A stretch of 64,000 nt of DNA from Arthrobacter_D sp015752045 (lineage in GTDB: Bacteria; Actinomycetota; Actinomycetes; Actinomycetales; Micrococcaceae): the NCBI RefSeq assembly GCF_015752045.1, contig NZ_JADOUS010000008.1, positions 1 to 64,000 of the forward strand. The letters run 5' to 3'. A program made the position numbers and the translations under genes. This document shows positions 37,726 to 45,941 of this stretch, one piece after another. Within the stretch, counting starts at the first letter, position 1. Every line of letters starts with the position of its first letter. Under the pieces are notes generated by a model, which saw only the letters and a list, made by a program, of their open reading frames with translations, had not been told where the DNA came from and ran no database searches.

Positions 37726-38424
37726 ATGACGGACCTCATCGACACCACCGAGATGTACCTGCGGACCATCCTTGAGCTCGAGGAGGAGAACATCGTCGCG
37801 CTCCGCGCGCGCATCGCAGAGCGGCTGCGGCACTCCGGCCCTACCGTGTCCCAGACCATCGGCCGGATGGAACGGGACGGTCTCGTGATCGTCTCGGGCG
37901 ACAGGCACCTGGAGCTCACCGAGGTCGGCCGCCGCCGCGCCACCGGCGTCATGAGGAAGCACCGACTCGCGGAGCGCCTGCTGAGTGACGTGATCGGACT
38001 CGACTGGGCGTACGTGCACGACGAGGCGTGCCGCTGGGAGCACGTCATGAGCGAGCGGGTGGAGCGTCGACTGTACGAACTCCTCGGCAAGCCCTCCGAT
38101 TCTCCCTACGGCAACCCGATCCCGGGGCTGGAGGCGATCGGTGGCGTGGAATCGGAGCTGTTCACCGACGGCGTGGTCACCCTGCTCTCGGCGATGGCGA
38201 CCTACACCCCCGGCAGCATGGTCACCCTCGCGCGCCTCGCCGAGCCCATCCAGGTGGACCCCGAGCTCCTCACCCAGCTCGACGAAGGCGGACTCCGCCC
38301 GGGTGCACGGCTCACTCTCGAATCGGTGGGGGGCTACGTCTCCGTGCGGGTCCCCGGCGTCGAGGGTGCCCTCGAACTGCCGCCCGAGGTCGCCTCCCAC
38401 GTCTTCGTCTCCCTCGAGGACTGA
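37726..38424 (+). CDS. ideR: Iron-dependent repressor of the DtxR/IdeR family
   Basis: A 232-residue metal-activated repressor. The N-terminal winged helix includes LRHSGPTVSQTIGRMERDGL. All known DtxR/IdeR metal ligands are in the same numbered positions: Met10, Cys102, Glu105 and His106 (primary site) and His79, Glu83 and His98 (ancillary site). Cys102 marks the iron-type rather than MntR-type group. The C-terminal SH3-like domain ends with VASHVFVSLED. The ATG at 37726 follows AAGGAGCTGA. It should repress iron uptake genes when Fe2+ is plentiful. Confidence 0.94.
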   Translation: MTDLIDTTEMYLRTILELEEENIVALRARIAERLRHSGPTVSQTIGRMERDGLVIVSGDRHLELTEVGRRRATGVMRKHRLAERLLSDVIGLDWAYVHDEACRWEHVMSERVERRLYELLGKPSDSPYGNPIPGLEAIGGVESELFTDGVVTLLSAMATYTPGSMVTLARLAEPIQVDPELLTQLDEGGLRPGARLTLESVGGYVSVRVPGVEGALELPPEVASHVFVSLED

Positions 38425-38548
38425 CCGACTCCAGGGCTTTCGTCACCAAGAACACACCGTTCCGTGATCGGAATGTGACATATCTCGCGTTGTGTTGTAC
38501 GTTCAAGACGTGCCGGATTCGCTCTAGATCCAGCATCCTCCTGCAAAT

Positions 38549-38708
38549 CGCCTAGCTCTGCCATTGCCGGAGGTCCGTCCGCACCATCGCATGGCAGAGG
38601 CGGGGGAACCAATTCTGGGTTTCTGAGAAGAAATCCTCGGGGTTAAGTCGCTGTTCACGCAGCGGCCGGGTGACTCCCATCCGAATCCGACAGCTCACCT
38701 CGCAGGCG
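38549..38708 (+). promoter_or_regulatory. c-di-AMP riboswitch (ydaO-yuaA class)
   Basis: The leader carries the conserved blocks of the cyclic di-AMP riboswitch in order: GCAGAGGCGGGGGAACCA (about 38594-38611), GGG near 38617, TCCTCGGGG, the GCCGGGTGA segment, and the signature CCGAATCCGACAGCTCACCT (38681-38700) closing with CGCAGGCG. Stem P1 pairs CGCCT (38549-38553) with AGGCG (38704-38708). It ends 3 bases before the ribosome-binding site of the first NlpC/P60-like gene. Known members switch gene expression off when c-di-AMP binds. Confidence 0.9.
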
Positions 38709-38727
38709 TTGGGAGAGGCAATCCAAC

Positions 38728-39627
38728 GTGTCCAGAAGCTCTTCATCGGGCCGCCACTGCGCGCCCAGAAACACCAGCCCGCTGACCGGTCTGTCCGCCG
38801 CCGTCGCATCCAATGCCGGATCCGCGAGCCGCCAGGCCGCCGTCATCGTCGCAGCGTCAGGCCTGGTCCTCACCGCCGGACTGCCGGCACACGGGGCGAC
38901 AGTCGCCGAGCGTGAGGTGCAGTCCTCCGCAGTCCTGAGCATCGAGCGCGTCGTGACGGCCGAGGTCACCGTACCGGCCACCGCGACGGTGTCCTTCGAC
39001 CGCGTCGCCGTCGAGGTGACGGCCGCTCCGAAGGTCGTCGAGGCAGCTCCTGTGGTCGAGGCTCCCGTGGTCGAGGCTCCCGTGGTCGAGGCTCCCGTGG
39101 TCGAGGCTCCCGTGGTCGAGGCCGCTCCCGTCGTCGAGGCTCCCGTGGTCGAGGCCGCACCGGTCGCGATCCCGCCGGTCGCCGTCCAGGCCCAGCCCGT
39201 CACAGCCCCCGCTCCCGTCGTGGCCGCTCCCGTCGTGGCCGCCCCGGCCCCCGCTCCCGTGGCCGTCGCCGCGGTGCCCGCGGCCCCTGTTGCCCAGGCG
39301 CCCGCCCCCGTCCGGTCCTCCGGCGTCGCCGCCGGCCTGGTCGGTTCGGCGTACTCCCAGATCGGCGTCGCACAGGATTGCACCGCCATGGTCGAGAAGG
39401 CCCTGCGTTCGGTCGGCAAGTCCGTGGGCGATCTCGCTCCCGGCCAGTTCTTCCAGTTCGGCGACGTCGTCGGATCGCCCGCCCCCGGTGACCTCGTGAT
39501 CACCGGCGGCCACGTCGCGATCTACGTCGGCAACGGACAGGTCATCAGTGGTGGCCTCAACGGCCTGAACACCGGCCTGCACAACCTCTCAGACCTTCCC
39601 GGCGCCGGCTTCGTCCGCGTCCGCTAG
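38728..39627 (+). CDS. Secreted NlpC/P60-like protein with APVVE repeats
   Basis: A 299-residue exported cell-wall protein. A signal segment (RQAAVIVAASGLVLTAGLPA, residues 36-54, AHGA cleavage) precedes a region of unknown fold, then about 90 residues rich in Ala/Pro/Val with tandem APVVE units (105-150), and a C-terminal NlpC/P60-like domain with Cys218 in GVAQDCTAMVEKAL and His262 in GGHVAIYVGNG. The usual DCSG is DCTA here. It is likely a peptidoglycan endopeptidase or a binding relative. The GTG start has GGGAGAGG 9 bases upstream. It is controlled by the c-di-AMP riboswitch directly upstream. Confidence 0.88.
   Translation: MSRSSSSGRHCAPRNTSPLTGLSAAVASNAGSASRQAAVIVAASGLVLTAGLPAHGATVAEREVQSSAVLSIERVVTAEVTVPATATVSFDRVAVEVTAAPKVVEAAPVVEAPVVEAPVVEAPVVEAPVVEAAPVVEAPVVEAAPVAIPPVAVQAQPVTAPAPVVAAPVVAAPAPAPVAVAAVPAAPVAQAPAPVRSSGVAAGLVGSAYSQIGVAQDCTAMVEKALRSVGKSVGDLAPGQFFQFGDVVGSPAPGDLVITGGHVAIYVGNGQVISGGLNGLNTGLHNLSDLPGAGFVRVR
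39047..39137 (+). repeat. Tandem 15-bp repeat coding APVVE
   Basis: The unit GCTCCCGTGGTCGAG is repeated four times exactly from about 39061 to 39120, with a variant copy on each side. Identical codon choice in each unit points to recent expansion by replication slippage within the hydrolase gene. The neighbouring paralogue has degenerate APVVA units. Confidence 0.85.
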
Positions 39628-39652
39628 AACCCCACACCTGGAGAACACCCTC

Positions 39653-40567
39653 ATGTCATCACTCTTGTCCTCACGCCCCACCGTCGCCCGCCACCGGGAC
39701 GAGGCGCGCACCGCCGCGAGCCTCTCCGTCCTCGCACGGACCGTGTCCGCCAACGCCGGCGGCATGGGCAGGCAGGCCGCCGTCTTCGCGGCAGCGTCCG
39801 GGCTCGTCCTGACCAGCGGGGTCGCTGCCAACGCCGCCGACCTCCAGCCCCAGCGCGACGTCGCAGCGTCCAAGATCACCCTGACGACCGCCCGCGCGGC
39901 TGTCGTCGCCTCGGACAAGACCGTGGTGTCCTTCAACATGACCCCCGTCAAGGTGAAGGCCAAGCCGGTCGTCAAGAAGGCGCCTGTCGTCGAAGCGCCC
40001 GTCGTCGCGGCGCCCGTCGTCGCGGCGCCCGTGGTCGCGGCCCCCGCCGTCGTCGCTGCTCCGGCCGTCGCGGCGCCTGTGGTCGAAGCCCCCGCCGTCG
40101 TCGCTGCTCCGGCCGTGGCAGCCCCGATCGCCGCACCGGCCGCGCCCGCCCCGGCGCCGGCAGCCCCGGCGCCGGTCGCTGAAGTACGCGCGCTGACGGC
40201 CGCTCCGGCCTCGACGCCTGCTCCCGCACCCTCCTCCGGCGTGGCGGCGACGATCGCTGCTGCCGCCAGGGGCCAGCTCGGCGTCACGCAGGACTGCACG
40301 CGCCTGGCGAGCAACTCCCTCGCCGCCGCCGGGATCAACTTCCACGGCTGGCCGGCAGGCTACCTGTCCCTCGGCCGGACGGTGAGTGCCGGCGAGGCCA
40401 TCCCCGGCGACCTGATCTACTACGCCGACGGGGGCATGGGCATGGCCCACATCGCGGTGTACATCGGCGGCGGCCAGGCCGTCCACGGCGGATTCAACGG
40501 CAACTCCACGGTCATCGCTCCGGCCGAGCTCGGCTCCGGCGGCGTGTACATCCGCGTGGGCGGCTGA
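39653..40567 (+). CDS. Second secreted NlpC/P60-like protein (paralogue)
   Basis: A 304-residue paralogue of the preceding gene, 25 bases downstream. It has a basic N-terminus of about 40 residues, a signal segment (QAAVFAAASGLVLTSGVAAN), a KPVVKKAPVVEAPVVAA-type repeat region (about 103-178) and a C-terminal domain with Cys215 in GVTQDCTRLASNSL, PGDLIYYADGG and His266 in MAHIAVYIGGG. As in the first copy, the DCSG motif is altered (DCTR). The two genes arose by duplication and probably share the riboswitch-controlled transcript. The likely role is cell-wall remodelling. Confidence 0.88.
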   Translation: MSSLLSSRPTVARHRDEARTAASLSVLARTVSANAGGMGRQAAVFAAASGLVLTSGVAANAADLQPQRDVAASKITLTTARAAVVASDKTVVSFNMTPVKVKAKPVVKKAPVVEAPVVAAPVVAAPVVAAPAVVAAPAVAAPVVEAPAVVAAPAVAAPIAAPAAPAPAPAAPAPVAEVRALTAAPASTPAPAPSSGVAATIAAAARGQLGVTQDCTRLASNSLAAAGINFHGWPAGYLSLGRTVSAGEAIPGDLIYYADGGMGMAHIAVYIGGGQAVHGGFNGNSTVIAPAELGSGGVYIRVGG

Positions 40568-40584
40568 CGCGGACGACACCTGAC

Positions 40585-40619
40585 GCACGAGGACCGGCAC
40601 GCCGTGCCGGTCCTCGTGC
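40585..40619 (+). terminator. Terminator after the hydrolase pair
   Basis: A perfect hairpin, GCACGAGGACCGGCAC-GCC and its complement, lies 17 bases after the stop codon. It is followed by GTTAAGG rather than a long T run. Confidence 0.75.
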
Positions 40620-40780
40620 CGTTAAGGCATGGCGGACGCAGATCCCCGCAACTCCTCGGTCCCGGCGTTCCACGGGGGACCGGGTGCGGCTTACCCTTGC
40701 ATAGTCAATCCGAAGCACTTCTCCCGGTCCCCGGGATGGCAACCGGTTACGGGGGACAGGTCAGCAATGAGGCACGGCGC

Positions 40781-41278
40781 ATGCGCACTCTTGTTCTGAA
40801 TGCAGGGTACGAACCGCTGGCGGTCATCACCTTCCGCCGGGCGCTGGTCCTTGTGCTCACGGGGAAGGCGAGCGTCGTGGCAGAGGACGACGACCCCGTA
40901 GTCGGTCCTGCAGAAGTGTTCGGAAGGCCCTCGGTGATCCTGCTCAACAGATACGTGAAGGTCCCCTACCGGCATGAGATCACAGCGACGAGACGCGGCG
41001 TGCTGCGCAGGGACAACCACCTGTGCGCCTACTGCGGGAAGGCGGCGTCCACCATCGATCATGTGATGCCGAGGTCGCGGGGCGGAGGCGACACCTGGGA
41101 GAACCTCGTGGCCTGCTGCCTGAGATGCAACAACGCCAAGGGCAACAAGACGCTCGCCAGCCTCGGCTGGTCCCTGCGGGTTGTCCCGCGACCGCCCCGC
41201 GGCCCCCAGTGGCAGATCCGCGAACTGGAGAGGCCCGCGCCGCAGTGGAGCGAATTCCTCACGGAGACGGCCGCGTGA
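40781..41278 (+). CDS. HNH endonuclease
   Basis: A 165-residue nuclease-like protein of a widespread actinobacterial family starting MRTLVLNAGYEPLAVITFRR. The HNH zinc-finger fold is complete: CAYCGK and CLRCN give four Cys ligands, around STIDHVMPRSRGGGDTWENL and NNAKGNKT. Members are small stand-alone HNH proteins of unknown target. I chose 40781, the family start with GAGG upstream; an in-frame ATG at 40736 would add 15 residues. Its last bases overlap the mobA start. Confidence 0.9.
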   Translation: MRTLVLNAGYEPLAVITFRRALVLVLTGKASVVAEDDDPVVGPAEVFGRPSVILLNRYVKVPYRHEITATRRGVLRRDNHLCAYCGKAASTIDHVMPRSRGGGDTWENLVACCLRCNNAKGNKTLASLGWSLRVVPRPPRGPQWQIRELERPAPQWSEFLTETAA

Positions 41279-41886
41279 GCGCGGACCGGCCGCGGTTCGA
41301 CGCCGTGATCCTCGCCGGAGGACGGTCCTCCCGGCTCGGCGGGGTCCCGAAAGCCGGACTCGTCCTGGAGGGCGTGACCCTGCTGGAGCTGACCTGCGCG
41401 GCTCTCACCGGCGCGGAGCAGATGGTGGTCGTGGGTCCTGGGCCCGAGGAGTACGGGTTGCGCGCGGTGCCGGGAACGCCGTCGTTCGTTCGTGAGGAGC
41501 CCGCCTTCGCCGGACCGGCGGCCGGGCTCGTGGCAGGATTCCGGGCCTGGACGGACCGCCGGTCTCCCTGGTGCGCCGTCGTCGCCTGTGACATGCCCCG
41601 CGTCGCCGAGCTCGTCGACGCGCTGCTCGCCGAGGCCGCCGCCGACGGCGACGCATCGCTCGTGGCGGTGGACGGTGGCCGCGCCCAGCCGCTCGCGGCG
41701 CTCTACCGGAGTGACGATCTGGCGGCCGCCGTCGACGCCGTCCTCGCCGCCGGGACAGCCGACAACCTGTCGATGCGCAGCCTCCTTGCTAGTGTGAGGA
41801 CCAGACCTGTCCCGGTTGCGCCGGGCACAACGCACGACGTCGACACCTGGGCTGATGCGAGGGTCCTGGGAGTCGACGTCCCCTAG
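41275..41886 (+). CDS. mobA: Molybdenum cofactor guanylyltransferase
   Basis: A 203-residue nucleotidyltransferase that links GMP to molybdopterin to form the bis-MGD cofactor used by DMSO-reductase-family enzymes such as formate dehydrogenase. The GTP-binding motif is VILAGGRSSRLGGVPKAGL, followed by the metal-binding VACDMPRV segment and GGRAQPLAALYR. The GTG start overlaps the HNH gene stop (GTGA). It heads the run mobA, DUF6457, moeA, with fdhD after a short gap. Confidence 0.88.
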   Translation: MSADRPRFDAVILAGGRSSRLGGVPKAGLVLEGVTLLELTCAALTGAEQMVVVGPGPEEYGLRAVPGTPSFVREEPAFAGPAAGLVAGFRAWTDRRSPWCAVVACDMPRVAELVDALLAEAAADGDASLVAVDGGRAQPLAALYRSDDLAAAVDAVLAAGTADNLSMRSLLASVRTRPVPVAPGTTHDVDTWADARVLGVDVP

Positions 41887-41903
41887 CACCTCCCGGAGGG
41901 CTC

Positions 41904-42188
41904 ATGGACGATCGCCAGAAGCTGCTGCATGAATGGACCGGACGGCTGCTCGCCGCCTTCGAGATCGACGGGACGGACGTGGACATCGATGCCGTCCTCG
42001 ACCTGGCGGGCAAGGCGGCCCACGGCGTGGTGCGCCCGGCCGCGCCCCTGACGACGTTCGTCGCGGGCTACGCCGCCGGTCTGGCCGTGGGCAGTGGGCA
42101 GGCCGACGAGGACGTGGCCATGCGCTCGGCGCTGGGAGTTGCCGACGCCCTCTGCGCCGAGGCCGCGGCGGAAGGCGGCACCGCGTGA
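41904..42188 (+). CDS. DUF6457 domain protein
   Basis: A 94-residue helical protein, opening LLHEWTGRLLAAFEIDGTDV with LDLAGKAAHGVVRPAAPLTT and a Gly/Ala-rich end (FVAGYAAGLAVGSGQ). It is recognised as the small DUF6457 family that accompanies molybdenum cofactor genes in actinobacteria. It lies 17 bases after mobA and its stop overlaps the moeA start by 4 bases, so it is translationally coupled to cofactor insertion. The molecular role is unknown. Confidence 0.82.
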   Translation: MDDRQKLLHEWTGRLLAAFEIDGTDVDIDAVLDLAGKAAHGVVRPAAPLTTFVAGYAAGLAVGSGQADEDVAMRSALGVADALCAEAAAEGGTA

Positions 42189-43462
42189 GCGAGGGCTTCG
42201 CCGCGACCAACGCCCACTGGGCGACCGCCCGCGCCCTGGCCTACGGGGCCGGGCGCCCCCTGCCGTTCCAGACCGTGCCCCTCGCCGATGCGTTGGGGCA
42301 GACCCTTGCGGAGCCGGTTCACGCCCTGCAGTCCATCCCGCACTATGCGTCGTCCGCGATGGACGGCTGGGCGGTGAACGGCGAACCGCCCTGGACGCTC
42401 GTGACCCGCCCGGAGCCGGAGGACCACCCGCGCGGCAGGCCGTCCCCGCACAGCGATTCCGGCGAGGTGTCGCTCGCGCCCGGTGAGGCGACCTTCATCC
42501 TGACCGGCGGCGTGGTGCCCCAGAACACCGTCGGAGTCCTCCGCACCGAGCACGGCGCGGTGCGTGGAGGCACGCTGGACCGCAACGGGTCCGCGCGCCC
42601 CGACGAGCCGTCGCCGGACGAGCATGTCAGGCCCGCCGGCGAGGAGGCGGAGGCGGGCTCCCTGGCGATCCCCGCCGGCGTCGTCCTCAACCCGGCCCAG
42701 ATAGCCCTCGCCGCGGTGTGCGGCCACGACACCCTCGCCGTCCTCCGGGCGCCCCGGGTGTCGCTGCTGATGACCGGCGACGAGGTCATCGAGCACGGGC
42801 TCCCGCATGCCGGCCAGGTGCGTGACACCTTCGGCCCCCAGCTGCCCGGCTTCGTCGCGATGCTGGGCGGCCACGTCGACGTGTCCGGCCGCGCGAAGGA
42901 CGACCTCGACGACGTCGTGGCGGCCATCAGCGCAGAACCGACCGACGAGTTCTCGCTCGCACGGGCATCCGGTGACGTGCTCATCACGACGGGCGGGACG
43001 GGAAGCTCCCTGGCCGACCACATCCGCCGGGCACTCATGGAGGTCGGGGCCGAGATGATCATCGACGGCATCGCCATGCGGCCCGGGCATCCGACGCTGC
43101 TCGCCCGGCTCCCCGACGGGCGCTTCCTCGTGGGGCTCCCCGGCAACCCGCTGGCCGCGATGATGGCCATGATCACCGTCGCCGGCCCGCTGCTCGCGGG
43201 GCTGCGCGGTTCATCGCTGGAGGAGCCCGCGCCGGTGGTGTCGGCCGACGCCTTCGAACCGCTGCCGGGGAGAAGCCGCCTGGTGCCCTACCGGATCGAG
43301 TCCGGGCGGGCCGTGCCGAGCACGCACCAGCGCTCGGGGATGCTTCGCGGACTCGCTGCGGCCGACGGCGTGATGGTCGTCCCCGCGGAGGGATGCCAGG
43401 CCGGCGATCCGGTGCCGGCCCTGTCGCTGCCGTGGGCCCCGCCCGCGGTGTCGCGGACGTAG
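42185..43462 (+). CDS. moeA: Molybdopterin molybdotransferase
   Basis: A 425-residue enzyme that inserts molybdate into adenylylated molybdopterin. Seen are the N-terminal PHYASSAMDGWAV (the SAMDGYA-like active loop), LTGGVVPQNTVGVLR, PRVSLLMTGDEVIE, the molybdopterin-binding loop LITTGGTGSSLADH, MRPGHPTLLARL and GLPGNPLAAMMAM. A variable acidic insert of about 30 residues (about 132-162) separates the first domains. The GTG start overlaps the DUF6457 stop (GTGA). Confidence 0.9.
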   Translation: MSEGFAATNAHWATARALAYGAGRPLPFQTVPLADALGQTLAEPVHALQSIPHYASSAMDGWAVNGEPPWTLVTRPEPEDHPRGRPSPHSDSGEVSLAPGEATFILTGGVVPQNTVGVLRTEHGAVRGGTLDRNGSARPDEPSPDEHVRPAGEEAEAGSLAIPAGVVLNPAQIALAAVCGHDTLAVLRAPRVSLLMTGDEVIEHGLPHAGQVRDTFGPQLPGFVAMLGGHVDVSGRAKDDLDDVVAAISAEPTDEFSLARASGDVLITTGGTGSSLADHIRRALMEVGAEMIIDGIAMRPGHPTLLARLPDGRFLVGLPGNPLAAMMAMITVAGPLLAGLRGSSLEEPAPVVSADAFEPLPGRSRLVPYRIESGRAVPSTHQRSGMLRGLAAADGVMVVPAEGCQAGDPVPALSLPWAPPAVSRT

Positions 43463-43558
43463 CCGAACGCCGTCCATGGTCCTGTGTCGAAGCCGACACA
43501 CCAGATAGTGCCCGGGGTCAACTAACCTCGATCGTAGGGCCGAGGTAAGGAGTACCGA

Positions 43559-44386
43559 ATGAACCGGGTCACGCAGCGCCGCCGCATCACCAAGTTCCGC
43601 GTGGGAGCACAGACAGGCCGTCGCGAGGACGTGCTCGCAGGGGAGGAGCCGTTGGAGATCCGCCTCGACGGGAGGGCCTTCACCGTGACAATGCGCACGC
43701 CGGGGGACGACTTCGACCTCGTGGCGGGGTTCCTCGTCTCGGAGGGCGTGGTCTGGGAGCCGGGTCAGCTGCCGAGCCTGCGGTACTGCGCGGGCGTGGA
43801 CGACAACGGGCAGCAGACCTTCAACGTGGTGGAGGCCCAGCTCCGGCCGGGCGTCGTCCTGCCGGACACCGCCATGGAACGCCACGTCTACACCTCGAGC
43901 TCGTGCGGCATCTGCGGCACGGCGTCCATCGACGCGGTGCGGAAGTCCTCCCGGTTCGACCTGCACACCGACACGTCGCCGGTCGACCTCGGGATCCTTG
44001 CCTCCCTGCCGGACCGCCTGCGCGAGAGCCAGAAGCTGTTCGACCGCACCGGTGGCGTGCACGCCGCAGGACTCTTCTCCCCGGAGGGGGAGCTCCTGTG
44101 CCTCCGGGAGGACGTGGGACGGCACAACGCCGTCGACAAGGTGGTGGGCTGGGCGCTGCGCGAGGGCATGCTGCCGCTGCGCGGGATGATCCTGCAGGTC
44201 TCCGGACGGGCATCCTTCGAACTCGTGCAGAAGGCGCAGCTCGCGGGCATCCCGGTCCTCGCGGCCGTGAGCGCGCCGTCCTCGCTGGCGGCGGACCTCG
44301 CGGACGACGCCGGGCTGACGCTCGTCGGCTTCAGCCGCGGCACGACGCTGAACTGCTACTCGCACCCGGACCGCATCGCGGCCTGA
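43559..44386 (+). CDS. fdhD: Formate dehydrogenase accessory sulfurtransferase
   Basis: A 275-residue protein that passes sulfur from a cysteine desulfurase to the bis-MGD cofactor of formate dehydrogenase. Seen are FTVTMRTPGDDFDLVAGFLV, the catalytic cysteine motif SSCGICGTASIDAV, the GGVHAAGLF segment, REDVGRHNAVDKVVG and VSGRASFELVQKA. The ATG at 43559 follows AAGGAG. It sits 96 bases after moeA. No fdhF-type dehydrogenase gene is in the window, so the client enzyme is encoded elsewhere. Confidence 0.95.
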   Translation: MNRVTQRRRITKFRVGAQTGRREDVLAGEEPLEIRLDGRAFTVTMRTPGDDFDLVAGFLVSEGVVWEPGQLPSLRYCAGVDDNGQQTFNVVEAQLRPGVVLPDTAMERHVYTSSSCGICGTASIDAVRKSSRFDLHTDTSPVDLGILASLPDRLRESQKLFDRTGGVHAAGLFSPEGELLCLREDVGRHNAVDKVVGWALREGMLPLRGMILQVSGRASFELVQKAQLAGIPVLAAVSAPSSLAADLADDAGLTLVGFSRGTTLNCYSHPDRIAA

Positions 44387-44438
44387 CCGGCCGGCGCGGC
44401 TCGCCGGTTCGACCCGGCAGCCGGCCCCGGGCATCCGC

Positions 44439-45230
44439 CTAGAAGGGGTTGAGCAGGCGCTGCACGAAACGGCGTGTGCGCTCCTCGCGGGGAGCGCGCA
44501 GCACCTGGTCGGGGTGGCCGTGCTCGACGACGACCCCGCCGTCCATGAAGACGACCTCGTCCGCGACCTCGCGGGCGAAGGCCAGCTCATGCGTCACGAT
44601 CACCATGGTCCATTTCTCCTCCGCGAGCTCCTTGATGACGGTGAGAACCTCGCCGACCAGTTCGGGATCCAGGGCCGACGTCGGCTCGTCGAACAGGAGC
44701 AGGTCCGGCTGCAGTGCCAGGGCCCTGACGATCCCGACGCGCTGCTGCTGCCCGCCGGACAGGTTGAACGGGTGGTCGTCCCGTTTCTCCGCGAGACCCA
44801 CGCGCGCGAGCAGCCGCTCCGCGTCCGCGACCGCTTCCTTCAGTGGCCGCTTCTGCACCTGCACGGGGCCCTCGATGATGTTCTCCAGCACCGTCATGTG
44901 CGGGAACAGGTTGTAGTTCTGGAAGACCATGGCGCTGCGGTCGCGCAGCGACAGGGCCTCCCTCTTCGGGACCTTCGTGCCGAAGTCCACCGACGGACCG
45001 CCGCGGAAGGCGACCGTCCCGGCGTCGGGCGTCTCCAGCCCGTTGAGGCAGCGCAGCACGGTGGTCTTGCCGGACCCGGAGGGGCCCACGAGGGCCACGA
45101 CCTGCCCGCTGGCGATCTGCAGGTCGATCGAGGAGAGCACCCGGTTGGCACCGAAGGACTTCTGCAGGTCCGTGACCTGCAGCAGGGGGCCGTCCAAGGC
45201 GGGGGGACGCAGGGGATCAGCGGGCGACAT
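44439..45230 (-). CDS. Amino-acid ABC transporter ATPase
   Basis: A 263-residue ATPase of the polar amino acid (PAAT) importer group. Walker A is GPSGSGKTT, the Q-loop VFQNYNLFPHMTVLENI, the signature LSGGQQQRVGIVRAL, Walker B LLFDEPTSALDPE and the H-loop VTHELAFAREVADEVV. It overlaps the permease gene by 14 bases and is the third gene of a binding protein-permease-ATPase operon. The most likely ligand class is cystine or another polar amino acid; this is not provable from sequence alone. Confidence 0.93.
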   Translation of the reverse strand: MSPADPLRPPALDGPLLQVTDLQKSFGANRVLSSIDLQIASGQVVALVGPSGSGKTTVLRCLNGLETPDAGTVAFRGGPSVDFGTKVPKREALSLRDRSAMVFQNYNLFPHMTVLENIIEGPVQVQKRPLKEAVADAERLLARVGLAEKRDDHPFNLSGGQQQRVGIVRALALQPDLLLFDEPTSALDPELVGEVLTVIKELAEEKWTMVIVTHELAFAREVADEVVFMDGGVVVEHGHPDQVLRAPREERTRRFVQRLLNPF

Positions 45231-45876
45231 AACGATCCAATCGTTTCTCGAGGACGGTCTGGCCACTGGACAGGACGAGGCAGAACACCCAGTAGATCGC
45301 GGCGGCCTCGAGGTAGACCAGCATGAATTGCTGGGAGAACGCGGCGATCTGCTCCGCTTCACGGAACAGTTCCGTCACGAGGATCAGCGACGCCAGCGAG
45401 GTGTCCTTGACGAGGCTGATGAACGTGTTGGACAGCGGTGGCACGGAGACCCGCGCCGCCTGCGGCAGGATGACGCGGCGCAGGGTCAGGGTGCGGGACA
45501 TCCCGATGGTGTGGCCGGCCTCCCACTGGCCCTTGGGCACGGACAGGATGGCGGCGCGCAGGATCTCGGCGGCGTAGCCCGCGACGTTGAGGGAGAACGC
45601 GATGATCGCGCTCGGCCACGGGTCGAGCGTGAGCCCGATCGAGGGCAGTCCGTAGAAGATCACGAACAGCTGTACCAGCAGCGGGGTGCCCCTGATGATC
45701 GACACGTAGAAGCGGGCGATCCCCGACAGGACGGGCTGCCCGCTGATGCGCATGAGCGCGATGACGAGGGCGAGGGCCAGTCCGATCGCGAAGGACGCCA
45801 GCGAGAGCGGGATGGTCCCCGTCAGGCCGCCGGAGAGCATGGGCCAGAAGGAGGTGCGCAGCAGCTCCCAGTCCAT
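45217..45876 (-). CDS. Amino-acid ABC transporter permease
   Basis: A 219-residue inner-membrane permease of the His/Glu/Gln/cystine family with about five helices. The conserved N-terminal half has FYVSIIRGTPLLVQLFVIFY, and the EAA loop that docks the ATPase is AGHTIGMSRTLTLRRVILPQ, preceding the last helices. It lies between the substrate-binding and ATPase genes and overlaps the latter. As one permease gene is present, it should act as a homodimer. Confidence 0.92.
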   Translation of the reverse strand: MDWELLRTSFWPMLSGGLTGTIPLSLASFAIGLALALVIALMRISGQPVLSGIARFYVSIIRGTPLLVQLFVIFYGLPSIGLTLDPWPSAIIAFSLNVAGYAAEILRAAILSVPKGQWEAGHTIGMSRTLTLRRVILPQAARVSVPPLSNTFISLVKDTSLASLILVTELFREAEQIAAFSQQFMLVYLEAAAIYWVFCLVLSSGQTVLEKRLDRYVAR

Positions 45877-45941
45877 CGGTCAGTGCTCCGGGCCGGTGCG
45901 GTCCGCCGCACCGGCCGTGGCACCGACATCACGTGCCGGCA

